Assembly (NCBI GenBank): GCA_026705025.1
Contig: JAPPBN010000036.1
Coordinates: 50,133 to 114,132, forward strand
DNA from: Bin125 sp026705025
Lineage (GTDB): Bacteria > Chloroflexota > Dehalococcoidia > Bin125
Reading direction: 5' to 3'
DNA length: 64,000 bases
Positions 1 to 8,224 of this stretch are shown in pieces. Under the pieces are notes generated by a model. The model was not told the DNA's origin. It ran no database searches and saw only the letters and a list, made by a program, of their open reading frames with translations. Position 1 is the stretch's first letter. Every line of letters starts with the position of its first letter. The position numbers and the translations under genes were made by a program.

Positions 1-170
1 GAGTCGTCGACCGGGCAATCCAGATTCACGGCGGCATCGGAGTCACCAAAGATCTGCCGCTGGAACGGTGGTACCGCGAGATGCGCATTCGCCGGATCGG
101 CGAAGGTCCATCTGAGGTGCAGCGGATCATCATGGCCCGCGACCTGCTCGGACGGGGCAGCAGCGGCTGA
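1..170 (+). CDS. acyl-CoA dehydrogenase, C-terminal end (partial)
   Basis: The frame beginning at base 3 is open from the window edge to the TGA at 168-170 and encodes about 55 residues. It contains IQIHGGIGVTKDLPLERWYR and then RIGEGPSEVQRIIMARDLL, the conserved C-terminal segment of acyl-CoA dehydrogenases: the IHGGxG turn near the FAD site and the closing helix with the GpsEVqr motif. The family oxidises acyl-CoA to 2-enoyl-CoA, passing electrons to ETF. The crotonase-fold gene downstream on the same strand suggests an acyl-CoA degradation cluster. The N-terminal part and its substrate class are outside the window. Confidence 0.9.
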   Translation, partial: VVDRAIQIHGGIGVTKDLPLERWYREMRIRRIGEGPSEVQRIIMARDLLGRGSSG

Positions 171-174
171 GAGT

Positions 175-211
175 CCCCTCTCCCTCTGGGAGACGGTTAG
201 GGTGAGGGTCG
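175..211. repeat. degenerate copy of the A-type palindromic repeat
   Basis: The 83-base gap between the two genes contains a CCCTCTCCC-like arm, an imperfect GGGAGA return arm and the tail GGTTAGGGTGAGGG. The same layout recurs at 54221-54264, 56805-56874 and 62051-62093. This is the most degraded copy in the window. Its dyad could form a hairpin in the transcript between the two genes. Confidence 0.6.
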
Positions 212-253
212 GCTGCTCGATGTCCCCCAGACGATCATGGAACGGACTCCAAT

Positions 254-1015
254 ATGAGCGAGATCATTGAGGTCGCGGTCGATGGCGCCGTGCGGACCGT
301 GACACTGAACCGGCCCGAGAAGCGCAACGCGCTGAACAGCGAGATGCTGACAGAGCTTCATACCGCGTTCGCGGGTGAGCCGTCGGCGGAGGAGCGGGTT
401 GCGGTGATCCGTGCCAACGGACCCGTGTTTTGCGCCGGACTCGATTTGCGGGAGCGCGAAGAGGGTCTCCCCGGCGGAGACGTCTCCATCGAGCAGATGC
501 TCGACGCGATTCAGCACTGGCCGTTGCCGGTAGTTGCCGTCGTCCAGGGCGACGCAATCGCGGGCGGCAATGAGGTGGCGCTGCATTGCGACTTCGTCGT
601 CGCCAGCATCGACGCCAAGTTTGGCATGTCGCTGGCCCAGATTGGCCTCGCTCCCTCCTGGTTCCTGGCCAAGAAGTTGCTCGAAGTCGCCGGACCGGTC
701 GCGACTCGTGAGATCCTGCTGCTCGGCGATCGGATTCCCGCCTGGCGGATGCATGAGTGGGGCGTGATCGCGAGAGTGGCCAACGCCGAGGAACTCGAGG
801 AAGCCGCCGACGCGGTGATCGACCGATTGAGCGAGAACGCGCCGCTCAGTCTCAGGGCGATGAAGGCGCTAATCGTGCGTGAGATGGATTTCCGCGATCA
901 CATTCCGCATGAAGATGTCGACGAACTCGTCGCCGTCGCCAGAAGCTCGAACGACGCCAAAGAGGGGATCCGTGCGCTGTTCGAGCGTCGCCGCCCCGAG
1001 TTCGCGGGGGAGTAG
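254..1015 (+). CDS. enoyl-CoA hydratase/isomerase family (crotonase fold)
   Basis: The 253-residue length is normal for the family. The crotonase signature is clear: NRPEKRNAL at 19-27, the first oxyanion-hole strand FCAGLDL at 59-65, and the second at about 99-107 (GDAIAGGNE) with Glu107 at the position of one catalytic glutamate. The second glutamate, normally in an FGxPExxxG context, is not seen; the segment reads FGMSLAQIG (123-131). A classical hydratase is therefore less certain than an isomerase, a hydrolase or another crotonase reaction on an acyl-CoA. It follows an acyl-CoA dehydrogenase, which fits beta-oxidation-like catabolism. Confidence 0.85.
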   Translation: MSEIIEVAVDGAVRTVTLNRPEKRNALNSEMLTELHTAFAGEPSAEERVAVIRANGPVFCAGLDLREREEGLPGGDVSIEQMLDAIQHWPLPVVAVVQGDAIAGGNEVALHCDFVVASIDAKFGMSLAQIGLAPSWFLAKKLLEVAGPVATREILLLGDRIPAWRMHEWGVIARVANAEELEEAADAVIDRLSENAPLSLRAMKALIVREMDFRDHIPHEDVDELVAVARSSNDAKEGIRALFERRRPEFAGE

Positions 1016-1027
1016 TCGAGCTGACGC

Positions 1028-2920
1028 CTATCTGGCCAGCGGTGGGTCTGCGGGGCGGCGGAAGGCGAAGCCTCCTGAGCTGCCGTCGAAGCCTCCATCG
1101 ACGACCTGAGCTGTGGGGATCACGGACTCGTTCACGATTGGGACGATGAGCCTCGCGGCTCGCTCGCCGCCGATCGTGATCGTCAAGGTTGCGTCGTCGC
1201 CCTGGGTTGGCACGACGAGGTTGTCGGCGTCGGCGGCGGCGATGGTCAGGCGGATGCGGTCTCCGGCGCGGACGATGCTGGAGATTGGATACATTTCGAC
1301 CTGGATGTCCATCGGCTCGTCTGGCTTGACCGGCGCGAGATCGGCCTTGCTCCAGCTGTGCCAGACCGGACCCTCGTGACCGCCGGGATCGGCCTGCACC
1401 CGGCGGTGCGCGAAGTTGAGGAACCCTTCCGAGAGGTAGGCAGCGGAGCCGTCTTCCCCGATCTGCTCAAGCGTGACCTCGATGGCGCCGCGATCTGATG
1501 TTGTTGACAGTTCGAGCTGGACGGCCGGCCAACCCGTGATCTCGATGTCCGACTCAAGCGGTTCGGTCGTGAAGGTCAGACACTGCTCCGCCCTCGCATT
1601 GAGGTCGGTGGTGTTGATGTACAGATCGTCGATGTAGTAGCTGTGGCGCGTCATCTGGCCCAGGCTGACGTCATGGTTGACTTCGTAGTCGACTGAGCCG
1701 GCTTCCTGCGGTTGCGACTCCGAGACCTGCCCGTCGAGCGTGAGCCAACCACTGCGGTCCTGTGATTCCGGCAGCGGCAAGCGGGGCGCGGACTTCCAGA
1801 CGGTCGCGCCGGATGGGTCGCTGGCCGCGTAGTGAACGGCCGGCTCGTCCATCACGCCGTTGTCGACGTCCTTGAGCCAGTAGTCGAACCAGCGCAGCAA
1901 CTCGGGATCACCGCCCTGTCCGTGATTCCAGGGACCAACAATCAGCTTCTTGGGAACGTCGAGCCGGTTGAACGCGTCGATCAGGTAGCCGGGGAATGTG
2001 AGGTCCCACCAGCCGGTGACGAGATATGTCGGCACGCCGCTCTCGTTGATCAGGTCACAGGAGTCGAACCATCCGCTGGCAACTTCGCCCAGGCCGAGGT
2101 CCGGACGCGGCCGCCTGCGCAGCAGACCGTCGAACGACGACATCCGGGTGACATCGCGAGGATCCATTTCGGAGAACGTCTCGACCCAGCGGTAGCGATC
2201 CGGCGAGCGCTCCAATTCCGCCTCCTCCCGCAGCGGTTCGCCATCGGGACCATCGACCGGTGCGGCAGGTTCGTTCTCCGACATCCCCTTGTGCAACCGC
2301 TCCCAGACTCGGGCGAAGCTGCTGATTGCGAGTCCCCCGTCGACATAACAGTGCGGCAAGCCCGGATACTGCGGCGCGATGCACTTCAGCCCCTCGGGCC
2401 GGTGCACGGCCGTGAAGAACTGCATCATGCCTTCGTATGAAATGCCAACCATGCCCACTCTGCCCGAGGACCAGGGCTGCTCGCTGATCCAGTCGATCAC
2501 AGTCGCAATGTCGTGCCCGGCCAGCCAGGAATCGCCGTACTCAGCGCCGAACGAGGCGCCAGTGCCGCGGATGTCCACTGAGACGAAGCGATAGCCGTGG
2601 TGAATCAGGTCGCGGGCGATCGGCCGTTCCTCGTACTGGGTGACCAGTTCGCCCGGTTCCATGCTCCGCAGTTCCTCGGCATAGCGGGCCGCCGTGCCAG
2701 CGCTGCCCGAGACTTCGAATGAGCGGCGATATGGCGTGGTGTGGAGCACGGTCGGCGTCTGCCCGTCGATCACATTGCCGTTACTGGTGGGATGCAACAC
2801 ATCGATCGCGATGCGGCAGCCGTCCGTCATCGTGAGATACAACGACTCGCGCTCGTAGCCGTCCGCAACGACTTCCGTGAAGTTCTCGTAGACGCCCAGC
2901 AATGATCGTTTGTCGCTCAC
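1028..2920 (-). CDS. CocE/NonD family alpha/beta hydrolase
   Basis: The 630-residue protein has the layout of cocaine esterase/X-Pro dipeptidyl-peptidase-like hydrolases. An N-terminal alpha/beta-hydrolase domain carries DIRGTGAS (116-123) and the nucleophile elbow GISYEG with Ser161. A helical cap follows, then a C-terminal jelly-roll from about residue 410 (GWPAVQLELS, then RAGDRIRLTIAAAD). Such enzymes hydrolyse esters or amides; the substrate cannot be read from sequence. There is no signal peptide, so it is probably cytoplasmic. It is convergent with the crotonase gene and divergent from the P450 gene, from which it is separated by about 100 bases. Confidence 0.88.
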   Translation of the reverse strand: MSDKRSLLGVYENFTEVVADGYERESLYLTMTDGCRIAIDVLHPTSNGNVIDGQTPTVLHTTPYRRSFEVSGSAGTAARYAEELRSMEPGELVTQYEERPIARDLIHHGYRFVSVDIRGTGASFGAEYGDSWLAGHDIATVIDWISEQPWSSGRVGMVGISYEGMMQFFTAVHRPEGLKCIAPQYPGLPHCYVDGGLAISSFARVWERLHKGMSENEPAAPVDGPDGEPLREEAELERSPDRYRWVETFSEMDPRDVTRMSSFDGLLRRRPRPDLGLGEVASGWFDSCDLINESGVPTYLVTGWWDLTFPGYLIDAFNRLDVPKKLIVGPWNHGQGGDPELLRWFDYWLKDVDNGVMDEPAVHYAASDPSGATVWKSAPRLPLPESQDRSGWLTLDGQVSESQPQEAGSVDYEVNHDVSLGQMTRHSYYIDDLYINTTDLNARAEQCLTFTTEPLESDIEITGWPAVQLELSTTSDRGAIEVTLEQIGEDGSAAYLSEGFLNFAHRRVQADPGGHEGPVWHSWSKADLAPVKPDEPMDIQVEMYPISSIVRAGDRIRLTIAAADADNLVVPTQGDDATLTITIGGERAARLIVPIVNESVIPTAQVVDGGFDGSSGGFAFRRPADPPLAR

Positions 2921-3023
2921 GGCACACCTCTAAAGATCTCTGGGGACCAGTTGAGTCCCTGCCTGGATCGATACGCTCAGATGAGGATACCGACGCGGTA
3001 GCAGGCGAATGGAGCGGGCGCTC

Positions 3024-4295
3024 ATGACGACGATGACGAGCGGACTCGATCACATTGACCTGGTGACTCCGGAGCTCTACGCGCAACGGGGCTATCCATG
3101 GGAGGATTGGGCGCTGCTGCGGCGCGAAGCTCCCGTCTACTGGTACGAGCGCCCCGGCGTGACGCCCTTCTGGGCGATCACCAAGTATGACGACATTCAG
3201 CACATCTCGCGCGATCCCGAGACGTTCATCAGCAGCCAGCGGCTGGTCATTCGCTCGGCCGGTTCGGGTGACAGCGGCGGGAACGATCCGTCGCTGAACA
3301 TCCCCAACCTGATCAGCATGGATCCACCGGAACACGGCAAGTACCGCAACGCCACGAGTCGCCGATTCTCGCCGCGCGGGATGCGACTGTTGGAGGAACG
3401 GATCGACGAGATTGCCGAAGATGTGGTTGATGATGTGGCTGCTCACATCGTCGACCAGCTCACCGACCGACGGGAGGCCGATTTCGTCCGCGATGTCGCA
3501 GCGCGGATGCCGCTGGCAGCGATCTGCGAGCTACTGGCGGTCGATCGTGACTCGTGGGAAGACCTGTTCCGCTGGACCAATGAGTTCCTCGGGTCTGAGG
3601 ATCCCGAGTACCAGCAAGGACGGTCACGTCGCGAGACCTGGCAGGCCGGGGTGCGAGGTCTGCAGGGCTACTTCATGGCCCACATCGAGCGCAAGCGCCG
3701 CGAACCCGACAACAGCGTGATGACCACACTCGTCCAGGCGGAGATCGACGGCGAGCCGATGCCCGAGCACATGATTCTCTCCTACGCGATTCTGCTAATC
3801 CTGGCCGGCAATGAGACCACGCGGAACGCCACGTCGGGCGGAATGCAGGCGCTGATTGAGAATCCGGAGCAGTACGAGCGGCTGCAACGTCAGCCCGAAC
3901 TACTGGACAGCGCAGTCGAGGAGATGCTGCGCTGGACCTCGCCGGTCGTGCACTTCGCCCGGACCGTCACCCGCGACACCGAGATTCGCGGTGTGCCGAT
4001 CAAAGAAGGCGAGACCCTCGCGATGTGGTACCCGTCGGCCAACCGCGACGAGGACGTATTCGACGACCCGGACACGTTCGACATCGGACGTTCGCCCAAT
4101 CTCCACCTCGCGTTCGGGGGATTCGGGGAACACTTCTGTCTCGGCGCCAATCTGGCGAGGTTGGAGATGCGCTCAATCTTCCGGCACGTCACCCAAAGAC
4201 TCGATCACTTCGAGCTGAATGGCGAGGTTGAGCGGTTGTCGTCTGGGTTGATCGGCGGGATCAAGCGTCTGCCGGTGACCTACACGGTTCGGTAG
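3024..4295 (+). CDS. cytochrome P450 (CYP)
   Basis: The 423-residue soluble P450 is of bacterial class I size. The I-helix oxygen-activation motif AGNETTRN lies at about 261-268, the ExxR pair in EEMLRW near 300, and the haem-binding loop FGGFGEHFCLG has the thiolate Cys at residue 372. It would monooxygenate an organic substrate using a ferredoxin/reductase pair that is not encoded nearby. The ATG at 3024 is preferred because GGAG lies nine bases upstream; an in-frame ATG at 3009 would add five residues. Neighbouring SDR and amidohydrolase genes on the other strand suggest xenobiotic or terpenoid/steroid degradation, which is inference. Confidence 0.95.
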   Translation: MTTMTSGLDHIDLVTPELYAQRGYPWEDWALLRREAPVYWYERPGVTPFWAITKYDDIQHISRDPETFISSQRLVIRSAGSGDSGGNDPSLNIPNLISMDPPEHGKYRNATSRRFSPRGMRLLEERIDEIAEDVVDDVAAHIVDQLTDRREADFVRDVAARMPLAAICELLAVDRDSWEDLFRWTNEFLGSEDPEYQQGRSRRETWQAGVRGLQGYFMAHIERKRREPDNSVMTTLVQAEIDGEPMPEHMILSYAILLILAGNETTRNATSGGMQALIENPEQYERLQRQPELLDSAVEEMLRWTSPVVHFARTVTRDTEIRGVPIKEGETLAMWYPSANRDEDVFDDPDTFDIGRSPNLHLAFGGFGEHFCLGANLARLEMRSIFRHVTQRLDHFELNGEVERLSSGLIGGIKRLPVTYTVR

Positions 4296-4308
4296 GTTCG
4301 CCCCTTGC

Positions 4309-5070
4309 CTACAGCGTCGCGCCGCCGTCGACGGTGATGGTTTGGCCGGTGACGAAGACGTTTCGTTCAATCAGCGCGACGATGGCGTCGGCGCAGGATT
4401 CGGGTGTGGCGACTCCTCTGAGTGGAGCTGTCTCGCCGAGGCGCTTGCGGCCGGCTTCGTAGGTGTCTTCTCCCAGGCCGCCTCGGAGCCAGCGTCCTTC
4501 GATGAAGCCAGGGGCGATCGTGTTGATGCGGATTTCGGGCCCAAGGACTCTGGCGAGCGACTTGGTGATCACGTTGACGCCGGCTTTGCTGGCTGCGTAG
4601 GGGATACAGGAGCCTCCGCCGCCGGCTCCCGCGACGCTGCTCACGTTGACAACTGCGCCCTCTCCCGCCGCCCTCATGTGTGGCGCGGCTGCACGAGTGC
4701 AGTTGAAGACGCCGCGCAGGTTGGCGCCGATGATGTCGTCCCAAACGTCGTCGGTCACGGCCTCGAGGTCGTCGTGGGCGATGAAGTGAGTCATGCCGGC
4801 GTTGTTGACCAGGATTTCCAGGTGTCCGAACTCGTCGATGGCGGACTGGATCAGCCTGCGGCAGTCGGCGTCGTCGCGGGTGTCGGCCTGTACGGCGATG
4901 GCCGATCCGCCTGCGGCCTGGATCTCGTCGACGACGCGTTGCCCGGCTTCAGCGCCGCGGAAATAGTTGACGACAACGGAGGCGCCCATCGAGGCAAGCA
5001 GCGTCGCCGTGGCTTCGCCGACTCCGGATGATGATCCGGTGACGACCGCGACTTTGCCGTTGATGTCCAT
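4309..5070 (-). CDS. short-chain dehydrogenase/reductase
   Basis: This 253-residue classical SDR has the Rossmann motif TGSSSGVGEA at 11-20, NNAG near 90, a catalytic serine in NVSSVAG, the YAASK catalytic pair and the C-terminal FVTGQTITVDGG. It would oxidise or reduce an alcohol/ketone with NAD(P)H. It converges on the P450 gene with 13 bases between stops and lies downstream of the amidohydrolase on the same strand. The 123-base gap between those two contains a perfect hairpin and a C-type repeat, so the two genes may be uncoupled. Confidence 0.92.
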   Translation of the reverse strand: MDINGKVAVVTGSSSGVGEATATLLASMGASVVVNYFRGAEAGQRVVDEIQAAGGSAIAVQADTRDDADCRRLIQSAIDEFGHLEILVNNAGMTHFIAHDDLEAVTDDVWDDIIGANLRGVFNCTRAAAPHMRAAGEGAVVNVSSVAGAGGGGSCIPYAASKAGVNVITKSLARVLGPEIRINTIAPGFIEGRWLRGGLGEDTYEAGRKRLGETAPLRGVATPESCADAIVALIERNVFVTGQTITVDGGATL

Positions 5071-5098
5071 GGTTCTTGCTCCTGCCTTCTACGCGACG

Positions 5099-5122
5099 AG
5101 ACCGCTCCGATTGGAGCGGTCT
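5099..5122. repeat. perfect 10-bp inverted repeat hairpin
   Basis: The arms AGACCGCTCC (5099-5108) and GGAGCGGTCT (5113-5122) are perfectly complementary around a GATT loop. It sits between the stop of the amidohydrolase and the start of the SDR, both on the minus strand. No T-tract follows on either strand, so it is not a textbook intrinsic terminator, but it could stabilise the amidohydrolase mRNA end. Confidence 0.7.
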
Positions 5123-5134
5123 CTGGACGTTGCG

Positions 5135-5181
5135 AGGGAGCCCCCTCCGTCGCTTCGCGACACCTCCCCCAGAGGGGGAGG
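5135..5181. repeat. C-type intergenic repeat (copy 1)
   Basis: Two hairpins stand side by side: GTCGCTTCGCGAC, then CCTCCCCC/GGGGGAGG around a short AGA loop. The same pair occurs inverted at 58855-58897, with the compensated first hairpin GTCACTTCGTGAC read on the minus strand, and in a diverged form at 59866-59917. It lies immediately 3' of the amidohydrolase stop. Confidence 0.75.
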
Positions 5182-5193
5182 TCTCAGAGATGG

Positions 5194-6390
5194 CTAGCCG
5201 CCGCCGGCAGCGGCTGCCGCGGCGAGACCTTCCGGCATCACCTCGGGGATCTCGATGTTGTAGAGCTTCGCCGAGTTCTCCCAGAGGATCTTGCGGCGGA
5301 CCTCTTCGGACTGGCCTTCGAGGCCGTCCTCGATTGTCTCCTGCACGTTGCCGTAGAGGCAGGTCGGGTGCGGGAAGTCGGTCTCGAAGAGGATGTTGTC
5401 GGCGCCGATGTCGTCGATCAGCTTGCGCGGAGCGACCTTCTCGAACCAGTAGCAGGCGTAGACCTGGCGGCGGAAGTAGTCCGAAGGCATCATCTCGAAC
5501 TCGGGGCGCGCCTTGCGGATATCGGCGGCCATGAAGTGGTAGTCGCAGCTTTCGAGGCAGAACGGCACCCAGCCGATCCCGGACTCCACAGAAATGAACT
5601 TGAGGTCGGGGAAGCGCGGCAGCACGCCGGAGAGCAGCAGGTCGGTCATCTGCAGGCCGTTGGCCATGAACAGGACGGTGGAGGTGCGTGCGTAGGTCAC
5701 CTCAGGGCCGTCGACTGCGAGACGCTCTGGCGTGAAGCCGTCGGTGAAGTCGCCGGAGCCGATGTGGAACGAGATTGGCAGACCGGCGTCTGTGGCGATG
5801 TTCCAGAGCGGATCCCAGTGATGGTCGCCAAGGAACGGCTCACCGTGCGATTGCGGGTCTCCGGTGAAGAGGATGCCCCGCATCCCCTTCGGTGCGACGC
5901 GCTCGATTTCCTTGACCGAGGCCTCGACGTCCCAGAACGGGATCGAGATGTTGGCCACGAAGCGCTCGGGCGCGACCGAGATCCAGTCGAGCTGGAAATC
6001 GTTCCAGGCGCGGACGCACTCCAGCATCAGCTCGGGGTCCTTGAGCGAGAGGAAGCGCTGCGAGGCGAATCCGGCAACGTTGGGGTACAGAACCTGGGCG
6101 TAGACGCCGGTCTCGTCCATCAGCTTGAGGCGCTCGTGGACGTCGAACGATGCGGGGTGGGCCTCTTCGTAGGTCGGCGGCGAGCTGGGGAACTTGCCCT
6201 TCCAACCGGCGAAGACGCCTGAGGGCGCTGCCGCCACCTTTTCATCGGCGACGAACCAGGAGTTGATTCCCTTGTCGTCCTGCTTGACGTGCAGGACCTT
6301 GTCGCCCCACTTGGAGGAGACTCGGGAGGTCCAGAGGTCGGCGGGTTCGGTGATGTGGGTGTCGGCGTCAATGAAGGTCTCAAACGCCAT
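5194..6390 (-). CDS. amidohydrolase 2 family metal-dependent hydrolase
   Basis: The 398-residue protein starts with DADTHITEP, the D-x-D-x-H metal-binding strand of the amidohydrolase-2 TIM barrel. It contains ISFHIGSGDF and ends the barrel with ILFETDFPHPTCL, which carries the Asp-x-x-His ligand/base motif. These proteins act as decarboxylases or hydrolases on aromatic or other carboxylated compounds and occur in many copies in soil and marine Chloroflexota. The last dozen residues are an Ala/Gly-rich tail without obvious function. It is monocistronic or loosely linked to the SDR downstream. Confidence 0.88.
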   Translation of the reverse strand: MAFETFIDADTHITEPADLWTSRVSSKWGDKVLHVKQDDKGINSWFVADEKVAAAPSGVFAGWKGKFPSSPPTYEEAHPASFDVHERLKLMDETGVYAQVLYPNVAGFASQRFLSLKDPELMLECVRAWNDFQLDWISVAPERFVANISIPFWDVEASVKEIERVAPKGMRGILFTGDPQSHGEPFLGDHHWDPLWNIATDAGLPISFHIGSGDFTDGFTPERLAVDGPEVTYARTSTVLFMANGLQMTDLLLSGVLPRFPDLKFISVESGIGWVPFCLESCDYHFMAADIRKARPEFEMMPSDYFRRQVYACYWFEKVAPRKLIDDIGADNILFETDFPHPTCLYGNVQETIEDGLEGQSEEVRRKILWENSAKLYNIEIPEVMPEGLAAAAAAGGG

Positions 6391-6462
6391 CAGGGCTCCT
6401 TTTGCTCAGGGCGCGGAAGTGGATCGCCATCAGTGTAACGGCGGCGACAGTGGGACACACTG

Positions 6463-8175
6463 CTATGGAATCACCGGCTCACCCGATACCGCCTTGATGA
6501 TGTCGAAATAGCTGATCACGACGACAAAGATCAGGAGGGCGGCGAAACCGGCCATGTGGACGAGTCCTTCGCGTTCGGGGCTGATTTTCTTGCCGCGCCG
6601 GGCGATCTCGATCAGTACGAACATGATCCGGCCGCCGTCAAGCATGGGTAGCGGCAGGATGTTGATGATGGCGAGGTTGAGCGAAATCAGGGCGGCGAGC
6701 TCAATCAGTCGTGTCCACCCAGCTCGATCGACGACTTCGCCCGTCACTCGGGCGATTCCGACCGGGCCGGATAGCTCGATCGCTTCGCCACCGGCGATCC
6801 ATGAGCGAATCCGATTTCGGACGAGGATGAACGTGTCACGGGTCTGCGTCCAGCCGGCGGCGATTGACTCGCCAATTGAAGGGCTTTCGCGAGCCACAAG
6901 TCGCGAGGCGTTCGCAATGCTGATCCCGGTCGCGCCCTGGGGTACCTCAATCTGGATGCCGGGCGGTGGATGAACCGGATCGATGCCCAGCGCTGCGTAG
7001 ACCGAGGCCATCCGGACCTGCTCTTCAATCGCGATGCTGAGCATGGTGTCGTCTTGCTCGGTTACGTAGGTCATGCCGCCGGGCAGTTCCAGTTCCAGGC
7101 CTTCCTTGAGCTTCTCGGTCTCGATCCCCCAGCCAGCAATCACCGAGGCAGGCGAGACTCCAAGCTTCTCGGAGATGTCGTGCACCGAATCTCCGGGCTG
7201 GACCACGTGCGTGAGCGGCTGAGGCGCGAGGCGGGCATGGACCAGGACGTCGAACCGTTCTGGTTCTCGTGATGCGCGGCTTGCAGTGAGTGAACCGCTG
7301 GGCGGCCGTTCAACCGAGACCAGCAGAGTTTCGCCCAGATTGAGCTGGATGGCGCGGGAGAGATCGGCCGCGTTTTGAATTGGTTCCCCATCGATCGCGA
7401 CGATCCGGTCGCCGGCGCGAATGCCGGCCTGGTGCGCCGGAGCCTGTTCGATCGTGCTGGTCACGACGGCCGGACCTGCGGAGACGTTGTCGGGAATCAG
7501 CGCGCCAACGGCGAACAGGATGATTGGGAGGATGGCGTTGACGATTGCCCCGGCAGCGAGGATGAGGATCCTGGTCAACCGCGACTTGGCCCCGAGCGAG
7601 CGCGGGTCGATTCCCACGGTCAGGCCGAGCAAGGTGGCCTCGCCGCGTTCGTTCATGAACTCGGCTCGTTGTTCCTCCGTCGTAATCAGATTGCGAGGTG
7701 CGGGAGCGTCCTCGTCCTGGTCACCCTGAGGCGTGAGGGTCAGGCTCCAGGTGGTTTTCCTGCCGTCGCTCTCGACGTGGTCGTAGGTGAACTCGCGCTT
7801 TTCTTCCCCGTGCGTGCGGAAGACTCGGTCGAGGAACTGATCCGGCGTGACGACGCGTTTGCCGTTGACCTTGAGAATGCGGTCGCCGGCGACGAAATGT
7901 TCTTTCATCCGCGAGTCCTGATCGACCGCGGTAATCAGCAGACCCGACGCTTCCTCGCCGGTCAGCCGGACGAATCCGCCAATTGGCAGCCAGTTGAAGG
8001 AGTAGAGCGTCTCGCCAAACTGCCAGCCCTTGCCAATCCGCGGGGGCAGTCCGACGCCAAATTCTTCGACGCGGACGCCGGCCAGCTTGGCGGCGACGAA
8101 GTGTCCTAATTCGTGCAGAACGACCAGTCCGAGCAAGACACCGACGAACGGTAGAACTGTATCGATCAGGACCAT
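6463..8175 (-). CDS. rseP: RseP-type site-2 intramembrane metalloprotease with extra PDZ-like and LysM-like segments
   Basis: The 570-residue protease has zinc motif HELGH at 21-25 in the first membrane helix and the third ligand in NILPLPMLDGG (505-515); helices lie near 202-226, 488-507 and 542-562. The usual periplasmic PDZ domain spans about 233-290. Two features are unusual. A PDZ-like insertion (about 76-150, with VAGDRILKVNGKRVVTPDQF) precedes helix 2. Two LysM-like segments follow the main PDZ: HVVQPGDSVHDISEKLGVS from 323, and a weaker one from 368. Family members cut membrane-bound anti-sigma factors and signal-peptide remnants. The gene ends the rpsB-dxr block, the classical genomic position of rseP. 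The LysM parts could sense peptidoglycan, which is inference. Confidence 0.93.
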   Translation of the reverse strand: MVLIDTVLPFVGVLLGLVVLHELGHFVAAKLAGVRVEEFGVGLPPRIGKGWQFGETLYSFNWLPIGGFVRLTGEEASGLLITAVDQDSRMKEHFVAGDRILKVNGKRVVTPDQFLDRVFRTHGEEKREFTYDHVESDGRKTTWSLTLTPQGDQDEDAPAPRNLITTEEQRAEFMNERGEATLLGLTVGIDPRSLGAKSRLTRILILAAGAIVNAILPIILFAVGALIPDNVSAGPAVVTSTIEQAPAHQAGIRAGDRIVAIDGEPIQNAADLSRAIQLNLGETLLVSVERPPSGSLTASRASREPERFDVLVHARLAPQPLTHVVQPGDSVHDISEKLGVSPASVIAGWGIETEKLKEGLELELPGGMTYVTEQDDTMLSIAIEEQVRMASVYAALGIDPVHPPPGIQIEVPQGATGISIANASRLVARESPSIGESIAAGWTQTRDTFILVRNRIRSWIAGGEAIELSGPVGIARVTGEVVDRAGWTRLIELAALISLNLAIINILPLPMLDGGRIMFVLIEIARRGKKISPEREGLVHMAGFAALLIFVVVISYFDIIKAVSGEPVIP

Positions 8176-8224
8176 GAAGTCAGCGTACTAGCGATCTCGC
8201 GATGCCCCGCGATCAGACTGTTCG

